Assembly: GCA_012845835.1 (NCBI GenBank)
Contig: JABAKD010000023.1
Coordinates: 4,106,200-4,170,199 of the forward strand
Source of the DNA: Undaria pinnatifida
Lineage: Eukaryota > Sar > Phaeophyceae > Laminariales > Alariaceae
Length of the DNA stretch: 64,000 bases
Direction: 5' to 3'
The notes beneath the pieces were generated by a model. The model did no database searches. It worked only from the letters and a program-made list of their open reading frames with translations, and was not told the DNA's origin. This document shows, piece by piece, positions 11,945 to 23,006 of this stretch; the stretch's first letter is position 1; every line of letters starts with the position of its first letter. A program made the position numbers and the translations under genes.

Positions 11945-12515
11945 ACGCGAGCTACGATAGAGGTGCACCACTTTTTTCCCCCAACACTACCCTTCACATT
12001 AGGACCCTAAGGCATGTCCTTCTAAATCCAAAAACAAATGTGGAGAAAAATAAAAACCGCTATGATCCCGGATGAAAAATCTCATGGCCTATTAATAGGT
12101 ATACAACGAGAATCATGCAAAAAAAAAATTAACGTGGCGTATTTTCCGACGGTTTTGGGTTAAGGAGCCCCGTCATTCAGAAACCATTACCGCCAAAAAA
12201 CGGTATACCTTAATACCTCTATACCGTAGCGCGCGGCATTTCGGACGATTTTGGATTAAGGAAGCCCCGTCATTCAGAAACCATTGCCGCCAAAAAACGG
12301 TATACCTTAATACCTCTATACCGTAGCGCGCGGCATTTCCGGCGGTTTTGGGATAAGGAAGCCCCGTCATTCAGAAACCATTTAAGCCAAAAAACGGTAT
12401 ACCTTAATAACTCTGTACCGTAGCACGCGGCATTTCCGATGATTTTGGGTTAAGAAGCCCCGTCGTTCAGAAAACATTTCAGCCAAAAAAAGGTATACCT
12501 CTATCGTAGCACGTG
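11945..12515. mobile_element. M1 element expanded by a 97-bp tandem array
   Basis: The element starts with GCTACGATAGAGGTGCACC and ends with CCTCTATCGTAGCACGTG, the M1 terminal repeats. Between about 12130 and 12500 a 97-bp unit is repeated nearly four times; CGGCATTTC falls at 12234, 12331 and 12428. Each unit contains an ATTCAGAAACCATT stretch, a GCCAAAAAACGGTATACC stretch and a CTCTATACCGTAGCG end, i.e. one whole M1 right end. The array looks like repeated duplication of a transposon terminus. Confidence 0.65.
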
Positions 12516-13506
12516 TCCGCACGGGTTGGGTCGGGTTATCCCGACCCGATCAGACCCGCGAGAATGGACCCGGCCTCGTAAAGACGTCCTGGTTGTAACT
12601 TGGGCTCGCGCGTGTTTTTTTTGTTGTTTGCAGTGTTACGCTCGAGCAGAGAGCAGATCTCGACGGGTTGTGAACATGTACTTGCGTGGTACGCAGCTCT
12701 TGCTTTTGGTGGAGTCACAGAAAAATAATACATATGCAACGCGAAGAGCAAGGGGAGTTGAGCAACTGCGAAGAGGGTGCCCATGAAAAAAAAACTACCA
12801 GGTGTCAAGTACCCTGTACCATACATGATAATGTACCAAAGCGCTACTTCAGAACATTGTCTGGATCAAATAAAGGAGGCGATGATAGCGCATTAGCCAA
12901 AACACCGAAGCTAAGCGGTCCAGTAGGTTGCCATACACTCTGGTGAAACGCAAGAATGTTCGAGCGGGTTTTCTTCGAACCAAAGGGGGCAGGGCACCAC
13001 ACACGAAACTTGTGTTCTTCTGACCCTTCCCTACCTTCAACGTTCGCATTGTAGTGTACACGGTCAAAACGTTGCCGAGAAAACCAACTTCAAAATTCGG
13101 CAACGGCAGTGCGATACCTTGCGCGTTACGCGGCATTATGTGGGTAACAGGAAGCTACGAAGACTGCTCCGATAGCGGGACCACGAAACACAGCATAGGC
13201 CGCACGGAGAAACGCGGCGTGCAAGGCTAGGGGTAATGTTTCGAATGCAGAAATCTCCAACGCAAGAGACTTGATCGACACGCACGTCGCATGAGTTGCA
13301 GCATGCTACACGTTCACGCTATGAGAGGACCGCGCTTTTCGTTTGGGTTTCTTTCGTCGCGTCGAATATTGGCCCCAGTAAGGTTTTATTGAATCCCTTT
13401 TGAATAGCGTCGACAGCGACGCTGTTGCTCTCGGTAGGAATTCGCACTGGTGGAATTATTTATAACTGTCGTCAACTGTGTGCATTGGTGGGATGAAGGA
13501 AAGTTC

Positions 13507-13713
13507 CAACCCAACCCAACCCAGCCCAGCTCAGTCCAACCCAGCCCAGCCCAGTCCAACCCAGCCCAACCCAGCCCAGCCCAACCCAGCCCAGCCCAGC
13601 CCAACCCAGCCCAGCCCAGCCCAGCCCAGCCCAGTCCAACTCAGCCCAACCCAATCAAAAAGCCGAACCCAACCCAACCCAACCCAACCCAACCCAACCC
13701 AACCCAACCCAAC
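13507..13713. repeat. CCCAA/CCCAG pentamer satellite
   Basis: The stretch is about 200 bp of pentamers CCCAA and CCCAG, ending in a purer run of AACCC. Three plus frames read as Asn-Pro-Thr-Gln-Pro or Ser-Pro-Ala-Gln-Pro and the minus frames as Gly-Trp-Ala-Gly-Leu. Reading the same pattern in several frames marks it as a repeat, not a gene. The G-rich strand could form quadruplexes. Confidence 0.9.
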
Positions 13714-14889
13714 AAAAAGGATACGCTGTCGATCGGCGATGGTGTGTGCGCGTCCGATAACGACAAAACAAATAAAAAAATGATTGTTGGGACATCGGGT
13801 CATTGTTGGGACATCGGGTCGGCGGGTGGGATATGCGACATTAACTATCGTGCACGCGAGGCTGGAAACGAGCCCCTATTTCTCGGCGTTCGCAACAAAC
13901 GGCGATCACAGCATCGGACGCAAGACGCAGCCCGGTCTCTGCCGGTGCTCATGCCTATGGGGTGACGCCCGCAACGATAGAGGTAGCATTTTTAGGCTGA
14001 ACTGTATTTTAAATGACGGGTGGGGGGTTCCTTAACGCAAGATACCACTGGACCCTTTTTGGGGGGACAAATTTACTTGAATTTAGTATAGGGGAGGGAT
14101 TTTGGGGCTCAAAAGGGGTTAACCCAAAGTTGTGCGAATTTCATTCTTGTGTTTGCGATGTATTTTCGTCGTATACCTAGGCCATGGCCTCCTTCATTCT
14201 TCAGCGGGCACCACTTTTTAGTTTCCTCCCAGACCAAAGCTGCGTCAGCTACGGGGGATGTCACGACGGCGCTATGACAATGCTATGATCTTACGTTACG
14301 GTGTACCCTGTGGGCAGTGGAGCACCAGAGAGTGTGTAGTGTTGGTGGTAAGACACGACAGCAGTTGATCTTCTTGGTGGTGATTGACTGTTGAGGATCT
14401 GATGTGGTGTGTGAACGTTATTTAGGTCTGAAGACAACTACCGTAGGAAGGGTTTCTACCTATCCTTTTCTGAATTCTGATATGGGGATTCGGGGATGAA
14501 GTTAAGATCGCTTGTTTTCTTGTGTTCGGAGCCAATACAACAACTTCTCTCTCCTTTCCTAGCACCTGAATGATGACGACCAGCCCCCCTCAGGCCAAGG
14601 GGGGATAATTTCGGACTGCCTACACCAATATTATAAAAAAATACAAGGGGCTACGCCGGCGGCCTGGACGGCCGCCGGTCGCAGCGCAGGATAGTAAATA
14701 TTAAGAGGGTAAGAAGTAATGCCAAGAGTTAGACGAAGTCTGTTAATTCATATATAATTTCCAGACTGCCTTCTCGCATTGTTCCGCCGCACACGGGAAA
14801 TCGGGAAAAATTTGTCGGCATTTTCCCTTTCCACTGCATGGCGGTTCACCCCAGCTGGGTGACGCTCTGCGTTGCTACGCAGAAAGGCG

Positions 14890-15345
14890 CGGCCACAGCT
14901 GCTGCTGTGCATATACCATTTGTAGCTTCGTGATGCTGCTGTGCATATACCATTTGTAGCTTCGTGATGCTGCTGTGCATATACCATTTGTAGCTTCGTC
15001 ATGCTGCAGGCTCATCATAGCTTCAGCTACTGCTGTACATCATGTAATAGTACGTGCTGCTGTATAGACTACAGGGGGTTCAAAAATATTGAGAGTTCGC
15101 AGTTCTCCACGACGCCTAGCTACTGCTGTGCATATGCCATTTGTAGCTTCGTGATTCTACTGTGCATATACCATTTGTAGCTTCGTGATGCTGCTGTGCA
15201 TATACCATTTGTAGCTTCGAGATGCTGCAGGCTCATCATAGCTTCAGCTACTGCTGTACATCATGTACATGTATACGTGCTGCTGTAGACTACCGGGGGT
15301 CCAAAAATGTTGAGAGTTCGCAGTTCTGCACTACGCCTGGGTGGC
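14890..15345. repeat. Nested minisatellite: 34-bp units inside a 221-bp duplication
   Basis: A 34-bp unit containing GTGCATATACCATTTGTAGC occurs at 14907, 14941 and 14975 and again three times after 15119. The following CAGGCTCATCATAGCTTCAG block recurs 221 bp later (15008 and 15229), as does TTGAGAGTTCGCAGTTCT. The whole is thus a duplicated higher-order unit. No function is evident. Confidence 0.75.
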
Positions 15346-15507
15346 ATGTGTTCTCGGGGATTACGAACTTTTCTTCCCCAGATCCTAGCACAAACCTCGC
15401 TTAGTGGCCTTTACAATGGCGACACCGGCCAGGTAATCGACCCCCCCCCGTGTGTCGGAGGTCAGAGAACACGTACCGAAGAAATAACGCGAAGACATTA
15501 GCCCTGT

Positions 15508-15711
15508 GTGCAGACTACGCACCAAACGTCTCACAGGGCACGATTTTTCGGAGATCTCGTCGTAGATCTCGACGCCGAGGCCTCGCGCGCGCGCTACGGC
15601 GCCGAGCGGGCGGATCAGCTGAGCCGGTGGTTGCAGGCGAGGCGGGGGCACACCTCAGCGAAGAAACCGCGCGGAAAGGCGGTCAGAGGCGGGAGATATC
15701 TGCAGACGTAA
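15508..15711 (+). other. Possible coding fragment, unrecognised
   Basis: A short frame ends in VVDLDAEASRARYGAE, then a Trp-containing helix and a basic Arg/Lys/Gly-rich tail before the stop. Its base composition is far richer in GC than the flanks and the residue use looks protein-like. It is preceded by a possible acceptor, CGTCTCACAG|G. I do not recognise the family. It ends about 190 bp before the telomere-repeat satellite and could be the remnant of an element or of a host gene end. Confidence 0.25.
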
Positions 15712-15898
15712 GGATGTGCATATGTGATAAGCGAACTAAGATATATAGATTTATGTAGGAATTAGAATAGAAGTCTCGAATTGTAATTCCGCCGCGCCTT
15801 TGCGGAGGTGTTGTGGAATCTTCCCGACCTAGCCGGCTAGCCTAGTAGCAAGCAGTCGCATCGGAGTGCGAGCAGGCAACAGTCCCAGCAGTGGCAGG

Positions 15899-16318
15899 GT
15901 AACCCTAACCCTAACCCTAACCCTAACCCTAACCCTAACCCAGAGATTTCTAGGACTAGCAGTAGCAGGGTAACCCTAACCCTAACCCTAACCTTAACCC
16001 TAACCCTAACCCAGAGATTTCTAGGACTAGCAGGGTAACCCTAACCCTAACCCTAACCCTAACCCTAACCCAGAGGTTTCTAGGACTAGCAGGGTAACCC
16101 TAACCCTAACCCTAGCCCTAACCCAGAGATTTCTAGGACTAGCAGGGTAACCCTAACCCTAACCCCAACCCTAACCCTAACCCTAGTCCTAACCCAGAGG
16201 TTTCTAGGACTAGCAGGGTAACCCTAACCCTAACCCTAACCCTAACCCAGAGATTTCTAGGACTAGAAGGGTAACCCTAACCCTAACCCTAACCTTAACC
16301 CTAACCCTAACCCAGAGA
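15899..16318 (+). repeat. Composite satellite of interstitial telomere repeats
   Basis: Seven short arrays of CCCTAA, five to seven repeats each, alternate with a spacer of about 23 bp reading AGAGATTTCTAGGACTAGCA. All telomere blocks have the same orientation, begin GGGTAACCC and end AACCCAGAG. A few units carry single changes (CCTTAA, CCCCAA, CCTAGC). The telomere blocks match the standard TTAGGG type. The regular spacer shows that blocks and spacer have been amplified together, so this is a satellite and not a simple fossil of one chromosome end. Confidence 0.9.
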
Positions 16319-16494
16319 TTTATCGGTTTTCATTTTTTAGTACATATAATTAGAAAAAAATGCTCGCGTACACTACCGATACTTTCTGGCCAGTAGGCCT
16401 TGCCTAGCTTAGGCGCGTCTGCCATCCCCATTTTCGCCGGATTTTCACCACTCACACGAGCGATTCCACACCCCACAGACGGGGAAAAAAAAAA

Positions 16495-16706
16495 GCGAGA
16501 GTTTTGGCGCAGCAGCGTCGCATACCATTCCATCGCGGACTGATATCGCGAAGTGAAAAAAAAAAAACACAAAACGATTTAGACGGCAAAGGAACAGGTG
16601 GGTCGATGGCGCGAGTGACCCCATGCAACTGCGAATCCCCCTCCCCCCCCCCCCTCCCCCCCGCCAAAAAAAAACTGACCTCTCCCCCCCCCCCCTACGG
16701 TAGCCT
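16495..16706. mobile_element. M2 element, right part
   Basis: The sequence CATACCATTCCATCGCGGA, a Ser/Ala-free A-rich stretch, GCGCGAGTGACCCC and a C-rich end CCCCCCTACGGTAGCCTTG match the right half of the M2 element at 26481-26782. The left terminus is not clear. Two long C runs lie just inside the end. Confidence 0.5.
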
Positions 16707-18297
16707 TGCTGCCCAATTAGTTTTTGTGTGGGAAACGGAGCTCCTCAAGTGGTTATGAGCCTCAGAACACACACAGTGTGCACGTCTACCGCAGGATGCA
16801 TGGGGGGCACCTCCGCAACGCGTCGTAAGGAAAGCTGCCCGGACACGAGGGAGGGGGGGGAGGCGATGGCGATGCTTGTACCGCTGGAACCTTCTCCTAT
16901 CGACGCTTAGAAAAAAACATTGTGCTCGTCGTGTTTCGGCAGCCGATAACACACGTGGACCGCAACAGGGCTCCGAACCTCGTGTAGAGCGCGTCCGATT
17001 TCGGGCTGGTTAGCCGACCAGGACTCGAGACCAAGGCTACGATCGCGGGGGGGGGGGGGGGGAGGAGGGGTACCCGGTGTTTCGTCACCACCGACTTTAG
17101 CGTTCAGACTAACGAAGAGCACGTTTTTTTTTTTTTTTTTCAATTCTTTTTTTCTTCAATTTCATGAAAAATACACGAAAAATTACACTCTGCTCCTTAT
17201 CGAGAAACGGTGTAGTGCGTTCCAAAATCGAAAAAAAAAAGCAAAAGGTGACAACGAACGCCCGTAGGCAACGACCGAGGCCGGCGATGGCTCGCGTCTT
17301 CTCCGGAGCGCCGCGGCTAGCGGCAATATTATTTTCGCCGGCAGCGGTTAGGAGGCTATGACTCTAGGCGGCTCTTGGGTGGGCTGGCCCCACCCCCCCC
17401 CCCCTCACGGGCAGCAGTGACGGGGATATAGCGGTGGAATTTCCGAGCGAAGCCGTAATGTGGTAGTTCGTCGTGTAACTTTCGAGGTGCAGGGCGACGA
17501 AAAACTGGGTATGCGGCGGTCTCGATTGTTTTCGAAGAGCGCCGCAGACGGTCTAGGCTGCGCCAAGGGCCTTCGGAGGCCGCGTTGCGGCTACTCCGGT
17601 GCTCCTACCTCTCGCAATGGTGGCTTCTCGCCTCTCGGTCAGCCGACGACATGTCACCAATTCGCGTGGCAGGCTTCGGTTACACAGAACATGCCATGCC
17701 TAGGTGCACAAACTCCCCAAACTGAATTTTGATTTTCGACTAAACTCGACCAAAAAAGTCGTTTTTTACTTCTTTGTTGAATATGGTTCTTCGTAGTAAT
17801 TCCGAGAATGCCTGCTCGGTGATTCATTTCTTGACCAATCGGATGCAAACTAAACTCAATTCTAAAAACAAAAATACTTTCGATTTGCTGTTTGGCAAGT
17901 TCCTCGTTAATTCGGGCCCCTAGGCTCCGTACATAAAACACGCACCTACCTCAACTTACTGTTTTACGGCGGCACAGCAAACATTTCCATGGTCGTGTGC
18001 GTGTGCATGTATAGCGCGGAAACGAACCACGTCTACAGCGCAGGCCCGCCAATGCAGACCAAACTCGGCATTGAAAAGTCACCGCAACAATAACCTTGCG
18101 CAAACTTGAGCAGAGGCGACGAAAAGTATATGTACCTGCGTCCCCGGCGGTACGATAGTGTCAATCTTAATCCACAACCTGATTTTGCGGGGGATGGGGG
18201 AGTTCTTCCCCGAAGAAAAACTCCATGGCCCAGGCATATAATAAAAAAACGAAAGCTTATGCAAAAAGAAAGCTTGAAAATTCCGACGATTGTGAGC

Positions 18298-18392
18298 TAA
18301 CGCCTTCACCACTGGAAACCCTTTTTGAGGACAAATTCGCTTAAAATTAGTATAGGGAGATATTTTGGGGCTCTAAAGGAGCGCCATACAGA
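18298..18392. mobile_element. M4 small inverted-repeat element, diverged
   Basis: The stretch resembles M4 in the reverse direction: CACTGGAAACCC, then GGACAAATTCGCTTAAAATT, TAGTATAGGGAG and GGGGCTCTAAAGG. Other diverged copies are at 7663-7750, 14018-14123, 30650-30745, 39484-39575 and 48795-48870. The best copy is at 23007-23096. Confidence 0.5.
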
Positions 18393-19152
18393 ACCCCCCT
18401 CCCCCCCCCCCCCAAGAAGTGCTACCTCTATCCGTAGCACTCGCCTACTGTAGACCAAGGATCTATCTGCGGTGAAAGACTCAGGCAATCAAACGGGGTT
18501 GGATCGGCCGAATGCGCAACATACTCAACCAGTCCGACAATAAAAATAAGCTCGATATACATGAGTAACGCCTGAAAAATGTGCGGAGCTCCGACATCCG
18601 AGGGAGGGGATTATAAAAACATGAGCGACCCCAGGTCAGTCAGTGGACGTTTCAATCTGCCGATCAATCTGCCGATCAATCTGCACGGGGTTAAAGATAG
18701 CAGTACCACATGGCCTCAAACTCATCCATATCGAGCTGAATAGTTATTTATTCTTTTTTTTTTTATACCCTACTTTTATATGTTTAATCGAAAGCGCTTA
18801 CCTGTTGGCGTTGAGAGCGCGGAAGTCGTTCTTGAACCTGCCGTACTTTATCCCGACCTCTCCCGCCCGCTCGTTGTTCACCTGAGAACAGAAGCAAACG
18901 ACAAAAAATACACCGGGCGGGGCACGCGACAAAACGAACACGTTTTTTTTTTTTTTTTTCTTCACAATTCACGACCCAGGGTAGTAAACAACCATGGCAT
19001 CACCGTCACCGCCTACATCAAAAGCGTCCCTGGTCACCGGGGGATAGGGGGAGGCTAGCTTACCGCTGGTACACAACAAAACGAACCCCGTTTTTTTCTT
19101 TTTTTCTCTCGACTCAGGGTAAAAAACAACCATGGCATCACCATCGCCGCCC

Positions 19153-19241
19153 ACATTAACCCCTTTAGGGCCCCCGAACCCCTCCCTCTACTAAAATCGA
19201 GTAATTTTGTCCGCAAAAATGGGTTTCCAGTTGTAAAAGGG
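19153..19241. mobile_element. M4 small inverted-repeat element
   Basis: The copy starts TTAACCCCTTTAGGGCCCCC and ends GTTTCCAGTTGTAAAAGGGG. It is nearly identical to the copy at 23007-23096 but has lost the final TTAA. The two sit 3.8 kb apart in the same orientation. Confidence 0.65.
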
Positions 19242-20027
19242 GCTACGCGTCCCTTATCGCCGGGGTATAGGGGAGGGTACCTTACCTCTTTTTCGACAAC
19301 ACGGTTGACATACTCTAGAAAATATTTTAGACTGAGGGCGAAGGAAATAGATATTGAACGGCATAGACTATAGCTCGTAGCTGAGACCAGCGCGTGGCAT
19401 GTCACTGCTGGCGCGCTCTCATCTCACGTCGATCATCTTCGTACTTTTGCTTTGCCCTTCTCCCTCCCTGGACGCAATTCAGACCCGGGGTCAATGAGCA
19501 GGCTCTTCTCCTCCCTCTCCACTGCGATACACGCCTTCTTTTGTTATTGAGATATTTCAGCACGCTCTTCCCTCTTCGACCAGCGCCGAATTGTTCCACA
19601 CAGCATACAGCGGTACTGCTGTACTCCAAGACTCCTACGGCCTGTGCCGGGTGCTGTGCTGTATACTCACTACACTGCTGACCCTCTGGCGACCATTATA
19701 GAGTATTAATAGTCCCCCGCAATGAACTTCAGCCATTAGTGGATGTTTTTTTTTTTGGGCGTCAGAGATCCGTGTTGAAGAGAGAAATAATCGCTCAAAA
19801 TACTTCCCAAAGTAGTTGATCCGGCCTCGATTATTTCTGAACCCAGAAATAACGATGATTTCTGGTCCAATACAGGATGGTTTTTATTTTTGGCGTCGGA
19901 GATCCCTGTTAAAGAGAGAAATAATCGCTCAAAATACTTCCCACAATTGTTCATTTATTTGATCCCCTGTTAAAAGAGAGAAAAAAACGCTCAAAAATTA
20001 TGGTGGTTGATTTAGATCAATTATTAT

Positions 20028-20268
20028 TGGAAACATTATACAACGGCAGCTTGCGCTGCCGGGGTTGTAACGAAGACCACTGATAGGGACAGCTTACGCT
20101 GTACCTACAATGGGACCCGAAGGGTGCGCCAGCTAGCGTTGGGCTGCGAAAGCAACTGAGTTAAATCGACACACGACGCGTATGAAAATACGTGGAAGTG
20201 TGGTGAGCTATAAAGCTATATTTTTCCCCATCCGCCGGAGGATGCAAGAAAAAAAAAAAAAAAAAAAG
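20028..20268 (+). mobile_element. SINE-like family A, long copy
   Basis: About 240 bp with a head containing CAGCTTGCGCTGCCGGGG (a small hairpin), a middle with GGGACCCGAAGGGTGCGCC and GTATGAAAATACGTGGAAGT, and a 3' end CCCATCCGCCGGAGGAT followed by an A run of about 19. Minus-strand copies of similar length lie at 21783-22046 and 60935-61150. Short 3'-only copies are at 1411-1520, 22849-22925, 25965-26005 and 42528-42620. The constant A-tailed 3' end and variable 5' truncation support retroposition. I see no clear pol III promoter boxes, so it could instead be the 3' end of a LINE. Confidence 0.65.
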
Positions 20269-20635
20269 CTACAAACACAACACACACTACCCTGTCCGGA
20301 AATATAGGCAACAGTTTATTTCAACATTAGTACATGAAGGTCGCTTATACGAACAGAAGTGATATCGCGTTTTAGTTTTTTCTCATCAGAGGACCGGCGC
20401 CGTAGCAGCACATGCAACGAACCGAGGGTATACTTTCGGACCGCGCGACAGCTGGCGGCTGGTACCCTACATGTCTCGATTGTACAGTACTCGTGCAAGG
20501 CACCTATATATGCCCGGGGTACCGCCTCTTCTTTTACACTAGTATTTACCAGTGCTTGATTTCAAAGAAGGGCCGAGCCTTACGAAAAGTAGAGGTCCTT
20601 CTATGGTGCCGGTTGCCGGTGTTATTAGTCTTAGT

Positions 20636-21036
20636 TTGAACAGAGTTTTCTGAAAAATGGGAACGGAGCCTAAAATGAGAACGGACGTTTTTTTTCAGAA
20701 AGCAAACCAATTGTGTAAAACTAAAAAAATATAAAATTACAGTCCTGTGGGGCTGTACAGCAGCCTTCGAATGAGCTGTCGCTCAGGCTGGAAGTCCTCG
20801 GCATCGCCTCGGTAGCCAGCATCTAGAGAAATCACCATAGAGCCAGCGTATATCGCTTTTTGCGCCCACCCGAAGGCATGAGATGGAGCATGACCGTTCT
20901 GACGAGCTCCTCTCACAGGGCTGGCCAAGGGGTTTCGCAGGATCATTTCGGTTCTCTGATACACCACATGGTTCTGGAGATAACGCTTGGTTCTCATTTT
21001 AGGCTCCGTTCCCATTTTTCTGAAAACTCTGTTTTT
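20636..21036. mobile_element. Element with 42-bp terminal inverted repeats nested in repeat R4
   Basis: CAGAGTTTTCTGAAAAATGG and the following 22 bp at 20640 recur inverted at 20991-21032 with one mismatch that I can see. The element is about 395 bp long. It interrupts repeat R4: CTTAGTTT lies on the left and TTGGGTAAGCC on the right, which are adjacent in intact R4 copies. A minus frame inside (up to 112 codons, including AGSMVISLDAGYRG) has no recognisable domain. A cut-and-paste DNA transposon derivative is the simplest reading. Confidence 0.65.
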
Positions 21037-21204
21037 GGGTAAGCCATTGGTTAACCTTTTTTTGCAAGTGGCCAAACGGGCTAATACCCCACTAATTCCT
21101 TAACAAATGGCGTCGTCGACAGAGCATGTTTTTTTGGGTCGTGGGTTGAAATCCCACCACCACCCACGATAATAATAAACTTTTGCAGACTTTCCCATGT
21201 GAAC

Positions 21205-21500
21205 TCTGTTATAAGGCTTAGTTTGGGTAAGCTATCGGTCAACCTTTTGCAAGTGGTCAAACGGACTAGTACCTCACCAATAACCTTGACAACTCTCCCC
21301 GGTATACCCAAGAAATGAAACCACGTGGATATTGACAGCTGGATATTGACAGGTCCGCCCGTAGGTATATCCGGATTTCCGGCCGACCTGCTATCACGCC
21401 GGCTCGGGGGGGGAGAGTGTTATAAGGCTTAGTTTGGGTAAGCTATTGGTAACCTTTTGCGAGTGGTCAAAAGGACTATTACCCCACTAATTCCTCAACA
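21205..21500. repeat. Interspersed repeat R4, two copies
   Basis: Copies at 21205-21275 and 21414-21500 share TTATAAGGCTTAGTTTGGG, AAGCTAT, AACCTTTTGC and AGTGGTCAAA then GGACTA. A third copy at 21034-21110 is the part split off by the inverted-repeat element to its left. A fourth runs off the right edge of the window at 63930-64000. The family is not classified. Confidence 0.6.
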
Positions 21501-21782
21501 CCCGCTACAGCAGTGCTTGTGAAATCTGTTGACAAACGCATCAGAAGATCTAGCAGCGCCTGCACAGCACTATTTGGAGTAGTGCAGATTGTCGTTACAG
21601 CAGCGCCGGTATTTCTGACTCTGGCACACACCGACACTAGTCTATACGCGAAGGGGCCCGTCGTACCACTGTTCTACCAGGTAGGTAACTTTTTGAGCTA
21701 TGGCCAAACGCGGGTATACCCTTGATACCCTCTATGAGCCCAATGCCGTCTTGAGCCAGTTCTTAAGGTCTGCAGGTATGAC

Positions 21783-22046
21783 TTTCTTTTTTTTATTATT
21801 TATTTTTTTAATCTTTATTTTATTTTTATTTTTTTATCCTCCGGCGGATGGGAAAAAATAAAGCTTTAACTCACCACACTTCCACGTATTTTCATACGCG
21901 TCGGGTGTCGATTGAACTCAGTTGCTTTCGCAGCCCAACGCTAGCTGGCGCACCCTTTGGGTCCAATTGTAGGTATAGCGTAAGCTGTCCCTATCAGTGG
22001 TCTTCGTTACAACCCCGGCAGCGCAAGCTGCCGTTGTATACGGATG
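21783..22046 (-). mobile_element. SINE-like family A, long copy
   Basis: This is the minus-strand counterpart of the copy at 20028-20268, covering the same head, middle and CCATCCGCCGGAGGAT tail. The tail continues into about 55 bp of mixed A/T-rich DNA. The two long copies lie about 1.6 kb apart in opposite directions and could pair in a transcript. Confidence 0.7.
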
Positions 22047-22374
22047 CGTTTAATCTTTTTTCCCTTTCGTTGCTTCCTCTTCTTGTCTTGTCATTCTTGC
22101 TTTTCTTGTCCTTTCTTTCCTTTCTGTTCCTTTTTTGTTTTCTCGCTTCCGTTTCTTTTCTTTCCTTTCCTCTACGCATCTTCTTTTCTTTCTTTGTTCT
22201 TTTTTTCAATTGACTTGCGTCTGTCGTGCGTATGCGTAGTGATAGATATTACGTGTAAACGTATATTTATATAATACGTGGTAGTCTTCCTTGGGTGGCA
22301 AGCGGTAAAGTCGGTTTTCGCAGGCGCGAGTAATGAGACGTATGCCGCCGTTATGGACTGTCGCATCGTAGACC

Positions 22375-22656
22375 GGTCGCCCCGGTGGCGTATCAGGTTA
22401 TCCTCGAGCCTGGTATAGGTCAGTTTCGTGAGTTCGAGCCCCGCCGAGTGCATACTCGTATAAATTCGTTGGGACTTTTTCTTGTGGACAAATTGACTTG
22501 CGGAAAGCGCGAGAGCGTGAGTTAGCAACACTAACAATCGACGAGCAGTGGGATTGCTGAACCCTATGCGGAATAAAAATTGAAGGCAAGAACCGGGGAG
22601 GAGAAGGGATGACACCTGTGACCACGGCTTGTCCAGAAGCTGGAAAGTGAAAGTGT

Positions 22657-22688
<32 letters not shown>
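22375..22688 (+). mobile_element. tRNA-related SINE with poly-A tail
   Basis: The head has a TGGCGTATCAGG stretch resembling a pol III A box and, about 45 bp later, GAGTTCGAGCCCC, which resembles the B box consensus GGTTCGANTCC. The body of about 210 bp ends in an uninterrupted run of about 29 A at 22660-22687. I could not fold a full tRNA cloverleaf: acceptor-stem pairing is poor. Internal promoter plus body plus A-tail is the SINE layout. The long unbroken A run suggests a recent insertion. Confidence 0.55.
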
Positions 22689-22689
<1 letters not shown>

Positions 22690-22848
22690 CTGACTCCCGA
22701 TTTCACTTTTATTATAAAAAATGAAAATACACTCCATCTATGAGATCGAAGATTTCGTCGAAACTCATCTTTGCAAGCTGTGTGTGATTTTATATGTTTC
22801 TGGTATAGGCATGACTTGCGTCACCTGTGAAAATAGTCTATGAGTGTG

Positions 22849-22925
22849 CCTTGTTTTTTTTTTTTTTTTTTTTTTTTTCAATCCTCCGGCATAAAAATGG
22901 GGAAAAATGGAGCTCAAGTTGTTTG
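22849..22925 (-). mobile_element. SINE-like family A, 3' fragment
   Basis: A T run of about 27 bases is followed by CAATCCTCCGGC and GGGGAAAAATGGAGCTCAAG. This is the family A 3' end read on the minus strand, with the CGGATGGGG part altered. It is cut off after about 50 bp. Confidence 0.5.
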
Positions 22926-23006
22926 TGTTTTTCGTTGGGGGTATTCCTCAGCTAGCTCCAGAGTGACTGGAGCCTGTCCTGAGAACACGGCCTTGATTAT
23001 GCGAGT

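Noticed and set aside
12849-13136. 95-codon minus frame
   Set aside because: It lies in the long gene 1 intron but has neither phase-compatible splice sites nor family motifs.
13450-13965. 171-codon frame rich in Asn-Pro-Thr-Gln-Pro
   Set aside because: The pentamer satellite reads openly in several frames on both strands, so openness carries no coding evidence.
21123-21180. tRNA-like GGGTTGAAATCCCACC hairpin
   Set aside because: It resembles a T arm, but no D arm, anticodon arm or acceptor stem pairs around it.
22044-22274. Phe/Leu/Ser-rich frame suggesting membrane helices
   Set aside because: It is a translation of a T/C-rich stretch next to a SINE-like copy, and the opposite strand is an equally open Lys/Arg-rich frame.
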